Shown here piece by piece: positions 12,063 to 25,120 of a DNA stretch of 64,000 nucleotides. Numbering within the stretch: the stretch's first letter is position 1; each line of letters starts with the position of its first letter. The notes under the pieces are model-generated. The model had not been told where the DNA came from and did not search any database. It was given only the letters and a program-made list of their open reading frames with translations. A program made the position numbers and the translations under genes. Origin of the DNA: Liolophura sinensis (lineage: Eukaryota > Mollusca > Polyplacophora > Chitonida > Chitonidae); NCBI RefSeq assembly GCF_032854445.1, contig NC_088302.1, forward strand, positions 15,435,338-15,499,337, given 5' to 3'.

Positions 12063-14264
12063 TAGCTGATGAAAGTTTTATGATCCTGAAGGTATCGTAA
12101 ATGTGAGTTCTTGATGCCATCTCCCGGTATGTCGACTACGGCCATAAACAAAATGCTGAATTTTAGATAACAGTTGGTTGAACATTACTGATACTGAATG
12201 AAGAATGGGTTCTGTTAACGAAAGGCTAACGATAACTTTGCTCGAAATTTTCCAACATCTTTCTGAAAAGTAATCAGGCACACAGGCCGAAAAGATCGGT
12301 CGATAGGTCATAGTCTGAGGAGGAATTCCTTGTTCTTCAGCGCCTTTCGCCCTTCAAGACAAAATGAACGCAGGTGGCCATTGAAGAGTCTTCGATTGTG
12401 TTAGAGGAGAATCGAGGGCGGCTTCAAGTGCTACTTGCTCTTCAATCGCCTCGGGGAGAAAACAGCCTTCCATGCTAACAGATAGGTTTGTCTCTTTCCC
12501 CACACATCCAGATTGAATGACCAGAGTCGCAAATAAGCCCAGTCACAGCCTATTCTCCTAGGAGAGAAACGACTAAACGGGTTATAATCCAAATGTTCAT
12601 GCTGTGTGAATTCTGATCCCCTCAGTCACGAATTGCCCTGGATTTATTTTATTTCACACCGAGGCAGTGGAGTTAATTGTCATCGGTGTGATGTTTGCTA
12701 GACACGAAAATACGTCTTATATTTCCTGTTCCTCACACCTGCGCACTGCACGCAAGCCAGTGGTGTTCTGAAACCATAAAAAAGACCGTCTTGCTGTTGT
12801 TGTTATTGTTGGTCATTGTCTTCTTTTTATGTAGGAGTTTGTTTTCAGTTATCGATCATTGTTATTGATTTGTCTTTATGGCTTCCCTAATCCTGTATTG
12901 ATAATAGTTTATATAACAAATTCGCCGATCTTTATGTTTTTTCAAATATTAAAATTTGAATGCAACCTTCGTATAAGAAGAAATGTGGTTTAGGCCAACA
13001 GCTTGCTTTAATGCCGATATTAAAGCCCATCATATCGTAGCGTATCACGAGCACATTTCACAGATATCATGATTGAAGACGAAGCCTTGTCACACGATTA
13101 CCTCATGCAAATTAAAGACTACTCAACCAATCAAAACTGTTAATAAGAATGTCAAGGCCCTCGCACCAATTGTCAATTCCTTTAAGTTTGTAATGCGCCT
13201 ACAGTGATCTGCTGTCCATGTGGCTGCCTCGGTGATTGGCATGCGTGTTATTTTTAAGTGATTTCCAAGATTAGAGGAGCTGTACAAATTGAGTTTTTCT
13301 CTCCAGAATAAAGGCCTCTAGAGACCGCGCCTACGGGAGACGGGGGCCAAGCCATCGTCCACAGGAAGGAAGCACCGGAGATTCACTAACTCTGCCTGTC
13401 CAGCTTCGGCACAAGACGACATGGCCACGGTAACATGGTCGAGCACGCGTTACAGCTGCGTTTGACAGCTTATTGACGTGCTGCGGACATCATAACGACA
13501 AAAGCGCTGGAAGCTAGTCGAGTTTCTTTTCAGCCGCCGTTCAGCTACAATTCAAGTCCTGGGGGCGGTTCCAGTCCGAGATTATGCTCATAGACGTGCT
13601 GTGATTGCAGATAGCTACACGTACATGTAAAAAGTAAAGCATGAGTCACGTGCTCATAATCAGAGAAACGGCGAGATTTCTTTCTTCTACATCTAACTCA
13701 TTCAGCATAGGGATTTTTTGTGACATTTTGGAATAATAATATGTACACATAATTTACAGTTTTATAAATTGGAATTATTATAAATTAGTCATAGACTGTT
13801 TCACATATAACATTTGTCAATCTGACGAAAAGCGTGCGCTTATAATACATTTTAAGCCACAACAGCTCAAAAGTTGCTCGCTGGAATGAGACCAACTGTG
13901 AAACCATATCATTTCCTTCCGAGTAGGTAAACATGCGGACACATACTATTACATACTGTATAGGAGAGAAGAATCAACAACTCTTACACATCGGTATAAA
14001 TACTGACCAAAATTTACGAATATTATAATATAATCTATTTGTCTTTTAACTCCGGACAGAATGAAGATACTTCCCTACAGCCAAACAACGCCTCATAACA
14101 AGCCTATTATATTGCAATATAAAGTTATAGTCTTAAAAATTAGACGCAAATACGAGATTATTACCACTAATGTGGCACACATTTGATATTTGTCCGTTAA
14201 CATTTCTTATAATGTTGAATGTATGAATAGGTAAGTAAAATTGAATAAGCTTGGAGTTATTAAA

Positions 14265-14940
14265 CGAAACTGTACAAAGCAGATAATGGTTATTGGGTGA
14301 ATAAGTGGTAAGAGGAAAGTAAGTGTACTTAAGTGGAAATGAATATGCGTGGAGCTGAAATGCATAAGCGTGGTGCAATCTAGGTGATGGTTATTGGGTG
14401 AAGAGTGGGATGAGGAGAGTAAGTGTGCTTAAGTACAAATGAACATGCGTAGAGTTGATGGATGAAACTGTGCAATCTAAGTGATGGGTTATTAGGTGAA
14501 GAGTGGGATGAGGAGAGTAAGTGTACTTAAGTACAAATGAACATGCGTAGAGTTGATGGATGAAACTGTGCAATCTAAGTGGTGGGTTATTGGGTGAAGA
14601 GTGGGATGAGGAGAGTAAGTGTACTTAAGTACAAATGAACATGCGTAGAGTTGATGGATGAAACTGTGCAATCTAAGTGATGGGTTATTGGGTGAAGAGT
14701 GGGATGAGGAGAGTAAGTGTATTTAAGTACAAATGAACATGCGTAGAGTTGATGGATGAAACTGTGCAATCTAAGTGATGGGTTATTGGGTGAAGAGTAG
14801 GAAGAGGAGAGTAAGTGTACCTAGGTAGAAATGAATAATGGAGTTGATGGATGAAACTATACAAGTATATGTAATGATTATTGGGTAATTAAGTGAGTAA
14901 GAATACTTAAGTAGGAATGAGAATGAATTGTTAGGGATGT
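14265..14940 (+). repeat. 98-bp minisatellite, about 6-7 units
   Basis: The unit includes GGTTATTGGGTGAAGAGTGG, AGTGTACTTAAGTACAAATG and GATGGATGAAACTGTGCAAT. Two identical-length ORFs at 14391-14573 and 14587-14769 (minus) are two periods apart and nearly identical, so they are repeat artefacts. Inner units differ by only a few bases and the flanks are degenerate. Confidence 0.93.
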
Positions 14941-15589
14941 GTGCGAAATGTAATTTTGTTGAAAAAGATAAAGATAAAATATTACATACACAGAGCGTTT
15001 ATAAGCCCTTATTTTGACAAACAATGTTTAATATTGCTCATGGTTGGCAGACTAGCTTTTGTTCAACTAGCCATGAGGAGACTTGCGAACCATATACAAC
15101 ACATGTTGGGTGAATTGGATTGGTGTTCACGTATTCGCTGAACTGGCATCTGTGCTTTGGCGCGTGGATGTAGGGAACAAGTGTGCTAGGCCTAGCTATT
15201 GTTTGAGTGCAGTAACAGATGTTTGGTGAAAGTGTGCGGGACTATAAACTGCCCAGTGCATGGGTAATTGCATGGTAATGACTGGGTGCATAGAAATTTG
15301 TTGTCAGGGGGGTTAATATTACACGAAATTGGGCAGGTATGATGAATTAGTCAATCGCTGACAGAACAGATAGGCTGATTCCATGATGACTCCATGATTG
15401 TATTGACGACTGACTCCATGCTTGTATTAACGAAAGCAACCATGATGATATTTTTTATTTATTTATTTACTTATTTATTTACTTTCAAGTATACGCTGGA
15501 TTCGATTCCGCCACCTGCCTTGCCAATACAGATAATACAAGAGACTATAACAAAGACATCTTGGAATAGGCTATAAAACTTGGTTTCAC

Positions 15590-15716
15590 CCATTTTTCAT
15601 TCTGTTCATTTCACGACTCAGTGCTGATGTGTTTAGTGCACTACCTCCCTGAAGTGTCATTATGAAGGCACCAGACAGGTCGTCACGCTCACTGACACCA
15701 GTCCCTTTATGGCTTC
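15590..15716 (-). mobile_element. SINE-B fragment
   Basis: GTGCACTACCTCCCTGAAGT, then GAAGGCACCAGACAGG and ACTGACACCAG correspond to the middle of the copies at 35490 and 49465, same orientation. Confidence 0.5.
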
Positions 15717-15795
15717 TACAGTTATGCCCACGGTGAGCGAGAAAAAGCTATGATAGCCAATTTTAACGTCTTTGGTTTCAGCTGACGCTGATACA

Positions 15796-15796
<1 letters not shown>

Positions 15797-15856
<60 letters not shown>
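15797..15856 (+). repeat. (TA)30 microsatellite
   Basis: Sixty uninterrupted bases of TA. The Tyr-Ile-rich minus-strand ORF crossing it is an artefact. Confidence 0.98.
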
Positions 15857-15857
<1 letters not shown>

Positions 15858-16713
15858 GCCCAGAATTCAATAACAGAACAGTGAACGTCCTTGAGGAAAA
15901 CACTTAATTTGCTGAGACACCGGTACTCATCGTGTACTTCACGAGTAATACAGACAGACAATCAGAGCAGTATGCACCGAGAAGACTACTCCGAATGTCT
16001 CTTTGTCCCACTGGAATGTCTGTGCTCTAAATTGACCAAAATGAACAACCAAACGAGTGTTTGCGCAGACTAGGTTTCATCAATAGAGGCCGTTCATAAG
16101 GGACCCACAAATCACCAATGATACCACAAGAGTGGCAGTAGAAAGGAAAACAGGCGAAGCAGTTGGTTTAAGAAAATCAAACACGTTACCCTCTAATGAA
16201 GTCCTTCTTGAGATGGGAGACGTTGCGCAGATCTTGTAAATAGCTACCTCTAGGGGCGACCGTGTCTTGCCAGCTCCCCGTGATGTTTTGGCTGTTGTAG
16301 ATTGCCAGGACTTCTTCCAAACGACCAATATCGGCAAGGCCGGTCAGCCTGGAAAATTAGAAGGAAATTACATGAGTGACCTGTGCAGCATACAGTTCGT
16401 TCAAATCTATTGCTACTCAACCGGGAAAATTATCTCGGTGCGGACCAGCCATACATGTCCCGACCAGGCCAGCCCACGTGGAGAGGGATTGAAGACAGAT
16501 CGATTCGCTTCTCGTTAAATGTTACGCGGGACAGGGAGTTCAGATTAGGGCGTGTATGCGTGTCTGCAGCCTGCTTGGACAGGGTAGACATGCCCAAGTC
16601 GTACCATTGAAGTACAATCTGCTTTGAATTACCGTGTAGTCAGGCATGTCAGATGAATTCAATCTTCTGTGGATGGATTGTACCTAAACTAAGAGGAAAC
16701 CAGCCCAACGTGT

Positions 16714-16912
16714 AAAGTATACATAACAAACCACGTGTAAAGTATACATAATAAAGAAACATGTAAACTATACATAATAAAGAAACATGTAAACTCTACA
16801 TAATAAAGAAACATGTAAACTCTACATTATAAAGAAATGTGTGAACTGTACATAATAAAGAAATGTGTGAACTATACATGACAAAGTAACATGTAAACTA
16901 TACACAATCCGG
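16714..16912 (+). repeat. 26-bp tandem array, about 7 units
   Basis: The unit is of the form AAAGAAACATGTAAACT plus MTACATAAT. It drifts from ACGTGTAAAGTATACAT on the left to ATGTGTGAACTGTACAT on the right. Confidence 0.92.
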
Positions 16913-16999
16913 AAAACTTTGTGAGGAGATAACTAAATAATTTGCCCAAAACCTTGTTTTATCGGGTGATAAAAATAAGTTTACCAGATATCAAATGAA

Positions 17000-17475
17000 T
17001 CTAAGAAACAGACATTCGAATACCAGATGTCAACCACCATGTGCATTCCGGATCAAAAATCGCAAGGTCAGTTAACAAATCGACATTGATTCGATTGACT
17101 GATTAATGGTTCACACCATTCAGTGTGCTACTTTGGCAAGCAGCTGACGAACGTCCCACACATACAGATTTTTACCACCAAAAGACCACATAACTAGCAA
17201 TCATATGAACGGCATTTGTATATCTACTATTCAAGCCCAGACATCGCAGTCACAAGCACATCTCGACAATTCTCTGTCTGCAGTTGGAAGTCAACCAACA
17301 CTGACCGGTTGAATGACATTTAAACGAAATTTTACCTAATTCTACTTAAGCCATGGAGCTAGAGGGCTTATAATTTTCTACTATTTATGCATTTACATGA
17401 AAATTTACCAGTTATCATACTGTCGCTGCTGCTCTGGATTTACTCTCTATGCTATACGTATTTAATTATATGAAA
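17000..17475 (+). repeat. Unclassified repeat C, shortened copy
   Basis: Left part has AACAGACATTCGAATACCAG and AAAAATCGCAAGGTCAGTT. Right part has ATCATACTGTCGCTGCTGCT and TACTCTCTATGCTATACGT, matching both ends of the copy at 49915-50900. The middle is shorter. Confidence 0.5.
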
Positions 17476-19433
17476 ATACTTTTTACACTCAACACAACTG
17501 ATTTCTAGTAAAATTGGATAACTATTTCATATGTAATATTCCCATAGTAAAGAAGGCAAATAGATGGAAATTTTGCACCGATGTGAGCCCAGTTCTTTGT
17601 AAAGCGTTGAAGGCATATTGTTTTTTTCAACTTTCATTACATGGCACAGACTTAACTGCCAACGTTGCCAATGTCATTGAGACTGTGATATATGGATAAT
17701 TAACCTTGACTTCTAACATAGATTTAGAAGGGATAATAAAGTCATTTATTTGGAGTATTAGGCTCTGGCTGATCCACTGGGTACATGGGAGCGGATTTGC
17801 TCCCTGATTGAACCACCGTACACTCCCCCTTCCCCCACCATGTCCGCACAGATTGTAAAGTAATCATTGATGGGTTTGATTTCGTGATGAGAATACAAGA
17901 TTGCGGAACTTGCTGGTCCAGGATTACTGGGGACTGTCCTGACACTCTCCTTGTCTTCAAAGTTGCTAGTAGGCTATTATACAACGTTGGTAAAGAGTGA
18001 TTTTGAAATCGATGCACTGTTCTTTACGTTGACGTTTAAAGTGTTTGTTTTTGTTGCACTTTTGTCTTTGATTAAAAAAACATCCGCCATCAATGTGACC
18101 TACGCCATCGTATTCAGCAGTGATTAGTCAGGCGTAGTTATCTAGCCTCCACATTTACGGTTAATTTACGTTGTTACAAATTAGACTTGGTACCCTTTCT
18201 AACCGAACAAGGCGTCTTGAAAACTGCGTTTGTTCACTGATATCACTGTCACGTTTTGTAGTTCAAGTTCCTATAGGCAGATAGTGTTTCTAATGATGCT
18301 GTCCTCTTTAGTGGTTGCAAGTATTTTTTAATTTCAAATAGAGGAGGACAAACTAAAAAGACAGTTTTCCCGGGGAAGGAGGTCAAAAAGCACGGCCAAG
18401 TACACTATGAGTAAATAAGTAAATGTTTCATGATGTACTGATTGCTTGTGTAACGTTACAGATGGTCACGTCATTACTGTGCCTATTCAAACGAGTGCTT
18501 TACTTTCTGTAGTGTTTTCCAATGCAATTAGTGTAATCGGTATGCTGTTGGTGTCGCAACGGCGTTTCTCATTGTGATAACCGATAATGATCTCACAAAA
18601 TGACTCCTTTTCCAGTGATGACGTCCTCTGTCCACATTAATCTAAATCCAAACGTTGTCATGGCAACTGATTAAGATCTTAGCATATAAATCAGGACAAA
18701 TCTCTAAATGAACAACTGGTTTGCAATTTGGTGACAAGAACTAAGAAATCTTCTTTTATTCGATCGAATTTAAAGTTTGCTATTTGCATGATTGGCTTCC
18801 AAGTTGCAAAACTCTATTGCCCGCGTCTCTTTAGTCTCAACATATACAGCCTCAATTTCATCTCGGACCACTCTCGTTTATTTGCCACAATCACGCCGCG
18901 CGGTCTTTCCCAGAAACTAATCCAATGTTAAAGAAAATGCGATTGGGAAAATTGAATCTTCAGGAGGTTTGGATTAGGCAATATAATCGTAGGTGTGTTG
19001 AAGGCTGCGAATGTTTGATTTGATTTGACGCAACGTGTGGGGGGTATTGGTTGTGATAAAAGACAGGGGATTAGGTCCCTGGTCGAGCAGCTACAAAACC
19101 TCAGGCGGGCATATTTCAGACGAGCTTTATCTCCCAGCGGCAAGCAGCACGCTGATTACACCGTTACACTGATGACAGTTTGCCGATATGTCGGACTGAA
19201 ACACCCACTTTCCATCTGTGCTCGCGAACACAGCTCTCCCGCGGACGGTGGTACAAAAAAGGTGCCTGAAGTACTTCATAAAACAGCAATTCCATAAAGC
19301 CTGCCGCTGGGATACAGCCGGTCTAGCCGGCAGACGGCTAAGGCCGTGGTAATACTGTAGGTATAGTTACATATACTCTCCTTATATTGTAATAGTGGAA
19401 AATATGTGTGTAACGTCACATCTGCACACATTA

Positions 19434-19567
19434 TGATTATTTATCTGATTGGAGTTTTACACCGTTCTCAAGAATATTTCACTTATATGGCAGCGGCCAG
19501 CATTACTGTGGGAGGAAGCCGGGCCTGGGGGAAAACCAACGACCATCTGCTGATTGCTGGCAGACAC
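19434..19567 (-). mobile_element. SINE-A copy, reverse orientation
   Basis: TTTTACACCGTTCTCAAGAA, then TATGGCAGCGGCCAGCATTA, then GGGAGGAAGCCGGGC and ATCTGCTGATTGCTGGCAGA is the reverse complement of the family body. Confidence 0.85.
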
Positions 19568-19919
19568 TCAAGTGAAAATATTCAGTGACACGTTATAGCA
19601 GTTGGTTTGGACAGTTGGTTGGACACTCGTCACAGTGACAAATTAAAATATAGACAAATTGGACAACAGAAGGAAAATGACTGTACACTGGCGGAGATTG
19701 TTTGGGTCGGAAATATCTGGTCACATTTGATAGGTGTGGTCTGTATCCCCTTAGCCAAGATGGTATAGACCGGATCAATAAAATAGGTTATACTGTCCCT
19801 GACAACTGTTGAACCAATTTTATTTTCTGTCGGTAGCTATCTTTGACGATATTTTTCATGTTTATCACGAATTTGGTGATTTCATTTTAAAATATACCTT
19901 CAGTTGTACATAACCAACA

Positions 19920-20049
19920 GAAAACTGGGAACGATGGTCGTGGGTTTCCTCGAGGCTCTGCACAGTTCTCTCCCACCATAATACTCGGCACTATCGTATA
20001 AGTGAAATATTCTTGAGTACGGCTTAAAACACCACTCAAATAAATAAAT
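19920..20049 (+). mobile_element. SINE-A copy, forward orientation
   Basis: GTCGTGGGTTTCCTCGAGGC, CTCCCACCATAATACTCGGC and AGTACGGCTTAAAACACCAC then AAATAAATAAAT. The 5' tRNA-like head is missing. Confidence 0.87.
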
Positions 20050-20689
20050 CAAAAGTAAACACATAGTGTAAACAGAGAGCGAGGAACCAGCGCTCCCAAA
20101 ACTTGAAGTGGAAACAAAATCCGACAGTCCTGCGATGTATATCAAAAAATAAAACCATAACGATCAGATGCAAATGGCCAAGCTATGTATAATAAATGAA
20201 CTGATGTTTGGTTGTAGGTTCAGTGCTGATTATAACACCGCGCCCATCGGCCGAGCCTTTCGGTGTTGTTATTTGAGGTTTCAGAGCGGCCTGACCACAA
20301 GAGTTCCTCAAACAAAACAGACGCCATTAATTGGGCAACTAATTACCTTTGAAATAAGAGGATTTATTGGTGGAGCGTGCCCCAGGTACGGTATTGTCTT
20401 ACTCTATTGTTGTCTGGACGATATGGGATCAATCGTTGCTGACAGCAGCCCGTAGGTGTATTATACAGTCTTGCTGGCAATTGCCACAGTCGGCAACACA
20501 ATACACACCCAAGAAAAGCTTTGTAGGATTAAATGCCTGGATTACAGAAACAGCATTAACCAAATACGCATTGCCCTACGTGCAGTATCCACCACTCTCC
20601 GGGATTGTCATTTTAATACTGCCTTTGAAAGACAGGACGCCAATTAAATAACCATCGAAATATTTGATTGTCATTGTCAGCGTACGCAT

Positions 20690-20830
20690 TCTCGTTTTAG
20701 GACCAGTGATATCTGGTGCAATGTTGTGATACGTGAGGTCGTGAGTTCGAATCCAGCTCTCTCTGGTTGGGTTTTGAGCGATACTTGGGTTACAAATGTA
20801 AAATGACCAAAGAGAAAAAAAAGGTATATG
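20690..20830 (+). mobile_element. tRNA-like SINE head, family uncertain
   Basis: GTCGTGAGTTCGAATCCAGC has an RNA polymerase III B-box (GTTCGAATCC). No cloverleaf can be folded around it, so it is not a tRNA gene, and the downstream body is too diverged to assign. Confidence 0.45.
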
Positions 20831-21618
20831 TGGACTGTGTTATTGTTTCATTTCGTTCTGTCTTAATATGCCGATGTATTTAAGTCCACCACTAGTAGAC
20901 AGTTTATCTGCCGTTTTATAAAAAGCTCAAAATGTTGAAATTTAACCAAGACTTAGATGTTCTTCATTTCGTAGTATATTTATAATACACCTCGTAATTT
21001 ATTAATGTTTCATGTCATGCACCTACGAATAACCTCCAAAGCAAACTAAATGCAGTTTTCAACAAGCATTCTGTTGGGTGTTTTTCCTGACAACTTTACA
21101 CCTATATTTTCATTTGTCCAATCAACACAACAAACCGGCAGCGTGAACTAGTTTTACTGACGGGTGTCAGGAACAGGTGTTATGTTATATGCAGTTGCCA
21201 TGGAGATCTAGGCAGGAAACAAATGTCAGGATTGACTTTCACCTGTCAAGAACGCGACAGGTACATAAATCTATGCGTCGAAACACAGAATAAAATACAC
21301 ACAATACTGTTAGCACGCATCAGATTTCCTCTGAACGATATACGCTGTTGCCATTAAGCTAACTACATATGCAACTACAAAATTTCAAGATGAATGCACA
21401 TATTTTTCATTATTTCTGATTTCTTTGATTTATTCTCTACATATCTCTTTTTACATAAAACACACCACTGCGAAGTCATGTCTGATGTGTGAAAGGTAAC
21501 ATTGAGCTATGACTGCTTGAGATGTCATGACTGGTGTCACGAGCAATATCAGTATATTTTGGTTGGTTTGCCTGTTATGCCCGATGTTATGCACAAAATT
21601 TTATATTGAGCTTCATGG

Positions 21619-22500
21619 GTCTTGTTGGCTCGGTAGCAGTATACTGTGAATGGTTGGGTGCGATGTCTTGTTGGCTCGGTAGCAGTATACTGTGAATGGT
21701 TGGGTGCGATGTCTTGTTGGCTCGTTAGCAGTATACTGTGAATGGTTGGGTGCGATGTCTTGTTGGCTCGGTAGCAGTATACTGTGAATGGTTGGGTGCG
21801 ATGTCTTGTTTGCTTGGTAGCAGTATACTATAAGAGGTTGGGTGCGATGTCTTGTGTGCTCGGTAGCTGTATACTGTGAATGGTTGGGTGTAATTTAGGC
21901 TTCACAACGGCAACCGTCAATCACAATTGGACGCTCCAGGTCAATCATCGCAAATCCATTTCCCTGGTTGAGGCGTCATGACTGGTATGTGCCTGGTATT
22001 AGTGTACACTGATGGCGTCCTGGTATGGGTATACAGTGACAGGTTGGGATGTCGTGTCTGATGTCTCCCTGGTATCAGTGCACCGTGACTGGTTCTGGTG
22101 TCAAGGCTGATATGTGCCTGGTAACAGTATAATCTTAATAGTGTGAGTGTCATAACTGGTGTCCGTCTGAGATCAACATGATGTTACTGGGTGGGTTTTT
22201 ATGGTCGATGTCTGCTAAAATCAATATACTGAGACAGACTGGGATATCTCAGCCGATGTCTGTCTGGTATTAGTTAGCCGTGACTGGTTGGAGTGTCAAG
22301 GCTGATATCTGCCTCGTATCAGTGTACTGTGACTGGTTATGGTATCATGGCTGATGTCTGACTAGTATCAGTATGCTGTGACTATTGGGGTGTCACGGCC
22401 GATGTGTGCCTAGAACCAGTATTCTGTGCTGGGTAGGCGTGTCAAGGCTGATGTCTGCCTGGTATCAGTATATTGCGACTGGCTGGAGTGTTATGATTAT
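21619..22500 (+). repeat. 46-bp minisatellite with a degenerate extension
   Basis: The core at 21619-21893 has about six units (CTTGTTGGCTCGGTAGCAGT, then ATACTGTGAATGGTTGGGTG) at exact 46-bp spacing. From about 21960 to 22500 related but diverged units (TGCCTGGTATCAGTRTACTG, TGACTGGTTGG) continue. A piece of repeat C (GACGCTCCAGGTCAATCATC) sits between the two parts. Confidence 0.85.
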
Positions 22501-23793
22501 GCCAACGTGACACACAGTGGTTGTTTAGGTGGCACGTCCGACGCCAAGTCCTGCTACAAAGTAATATGGTCTCAATGTGAATGAAAAAGTATTGCAAACG
22601 ATGTCAAACCAAAAACAACCAGTCAATCAAATCGCTAGATAGTACACATTTGAAGCAAAGTTTCTACAGGCACTAAAATAATTCTTTTTGAACCGACGCT
22701 CTAAATCCATATATATAGATATCAGTCTTATATATAGACATCACGTTCATCGTATCTGTGTGTTTGTGTCAGTTATAAATCCATATAATCTGCCTTATCT
22801 TTCGGCAGCTCTTTTATCGTATCTGCCTGTTTGCATCTGCATCAATCTTTGTGATAGCTGACAACTTGCCGAAAGACAAGTAACACAAGTCTACCAAGTA
22901 ATAATAACTTAATACTGTCAGTCAACTGATGTCCGGTTAAGCATTATTCGTTGGGTTTTTCCTGTGTTTGTGTCCTACTCCATGACTAAACTAAAAGATG
23001 ACGCTATTTCGTGTACGGTCACATCTCCAACTCTCTCCAGTTCCATATGCAGATGATTTAGACTTGGAGTAGGGACAAAATAGTCCATAATCGTGCGCAT
23101 GCGTAATGCGAATGGTAATGCCAACGAATTAAATCCACTATGCTCTTCGAATAACGATATACGGATTTTGCCGCGGATGATTTACATGACAATGGGTAAC
23201 ACATTCTTCCGGTTCTTTCAGAAGCGTCGCATACCCCAGATAAAGACAAGCTCCATGTTTGTGTATGGGAGATCAGCTCCCATTATGCCCTGGCATATCT
23301 CACCACGTATTAAAGGCTGATGCGAAGGTTAATATTTGCTGTGCTTTTAAACGTGCACAATCGCCTGAGATAATGATGTTTGATTTCAACAAGTCACGCA
23401 CACAATATGGTTATGATGGAATACAGCATTGGAAAGCTTTTAGATGAGCAAACGCAATGCATTTAATCACGTTTACTAATTGCTGGATATTATATTATCA
23501 ATTGCCATTAAAATATGACATGCTAATTTTAATATCCCATTACTGGGCGTTGTAATGCTTTGCTGCTAGATGTTTTCGTACATAGGTTTATACGCTTGAG
23601 GTTTTTATGATTTACACAGCAGATGTTTTGCAAGGACATCAATTGCAAGGCATGCTGAAAAAAACTTGTGATGTACGATGTCAATAAGCTATAACTTATT
23701 CCGTTAAATTGTCCATCACTGGTTGCACAAACCTTTCCAGCATGAACGCAAGTAGCCATTTTATAACATTTTGTAAACAAAGGTTCAAAATAA

Positions 23794-23947
23794 ATGACAG
23801 GGAAAATATTGAACAATGACAGGGAAAATATTGAACAATGACAAGGAAAATATTGAACAATGAGAGGGAAAATAGTGAACAATGAGAGGGAAAATATTGA
23901 ATAATGAGAGGGAAAATATTGAACAATGACAAGGAAAATATTGAACA
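23794..23947 (+). repeat. 22-bp tandem array, 7 units
   Basis: The unit is GGGAAAATATTGAACAATGA plus CA, with CA/GA and GGG/AGG variants. Because 22 is not a multiple of three and the unit has no minus-strand stop, all three minus frames stay open, giving spurious Phe/Ile-rich ORFs. Confidence 0.95.
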
Positions 23948-25120
23948 TCAATAACTAAGCCCGCAATCAAGAATTCTGACCAAACCACTGCTCATGGCCC
24001 TGGTGTTGTAAAAAAATAACGAGGAAAAACCTATGGCTAATTGCATGCATAGTTATTTCAAAGCGACGTATTTTGGGATTGAACTCCCAAGCTGAGAAAT
24101 CAAACCGACAGAACCGTTCTCCTCTTCACCCAGATAAATAACGAATTCCCTTGAGCTGAATCTTACTCTCTGATCACTGACAGAAAAATATCCTAGCAAC
24201 AGATGAGAACATTTTTAATTTTTGCCTTCAAAGTTTTGAGTCAGATATAGCAAAATGAAAACGAATGTGAAACATAATGTATCCTATATCAATGTTTTGA
24301 TCTCACAAACTGTTACCTTTTGTTGCTGAACTGTTGTATCGGGAACACAAATCATGACAAAATTAAACAGTTTTTGATGTTTTTGCCGACAGCTGGTCTC
24401 GATAAATCAGACCCCCAAACCAAATTCATACAGAATGGAGATGCTATGATGTGGTATTCACGCGTAAATCGATATATGCGTAAATATGTATATATAGTTC
24501 ATACTCAACAGTTAATTAAAACAGAATGGCAACTTGCATACGAAGCAGCACAGCCGCGGAGGGATTTAATTTACATACGTTCAGGCTTAGACGGCAAAAT
24601 TAATTCAGCGATATAAGAAAAACAGAAGATGTCTGGAAACTGATATAGTCATATTCACAGTGAGAATTTCATACTTGAAACTTTAACATATAGCTTGGGT
24701 TTAACATATAACACGAATGACAAAGGCCATGGATTACTTTACGTATTCTACGTTTATCTATAAGTGATATCCTGCAAAATAACGAGAGCTGAAACCCGCA
24801 CTTTTTTTAAGAAGTAGTAGTGTACAATCGCAGTCCAAACATTTGCAAATTCCCTGACTACGTTCTGTTACGTGAAAGTCACAATTGCAACGCTGTTATT
24901 TCCATGGGAAACCAAATAAAATTCATCCTGTGACATCGTTTCTATGCGGTATGAAGAGTTCAAAGACAAATCGATAAGAATGCTTACTTTCATTGCGCTT
25001 ATCAGTCTGCAATTTTTACCTGTACCAATAATTTTAAGTATTTAATAAAATATATATTAATATTTAAATATATTTAAGAAATCCCACAGATTGGTTATAA
25101 ATGTTCAATCTTTCTGTGAC

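Noticed and set aside
13880-13935. Minus-strand YSEGNDMVSQL, resembling the segment before the first finger cysteine
   Set aside because: No acceptable donor in phase 2 and the frame is otherwise unsupported.
15716-15790. Open minus-strand segment reading FFSLTVGITVEAI with a GTGAGC donor
   Set aside because: Vaguely resembles the channel beta-segment, but that part is already encoded at 2891-3072 and the order would be wrong.
17742-18017. 91-residue minus ORF in moderately GC-rich sequence
   Set aside because: Looked exon-like at first, but shows no DEG/ENaC motif and I could not assign it to any family.
18490-18625. Minus-strand open stretch ending at a GTAAAG donor
   Set aside because: Tested as the missing finger exon. 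Its phases (0 in, 1 out) do not fit and no family motif is present.
20740-20760. Possible tRNA gene around a GTTCGAATCC box
   Set aside because: No acceptor, anticodon or D stems can be paired around it. It fits a SINE head.
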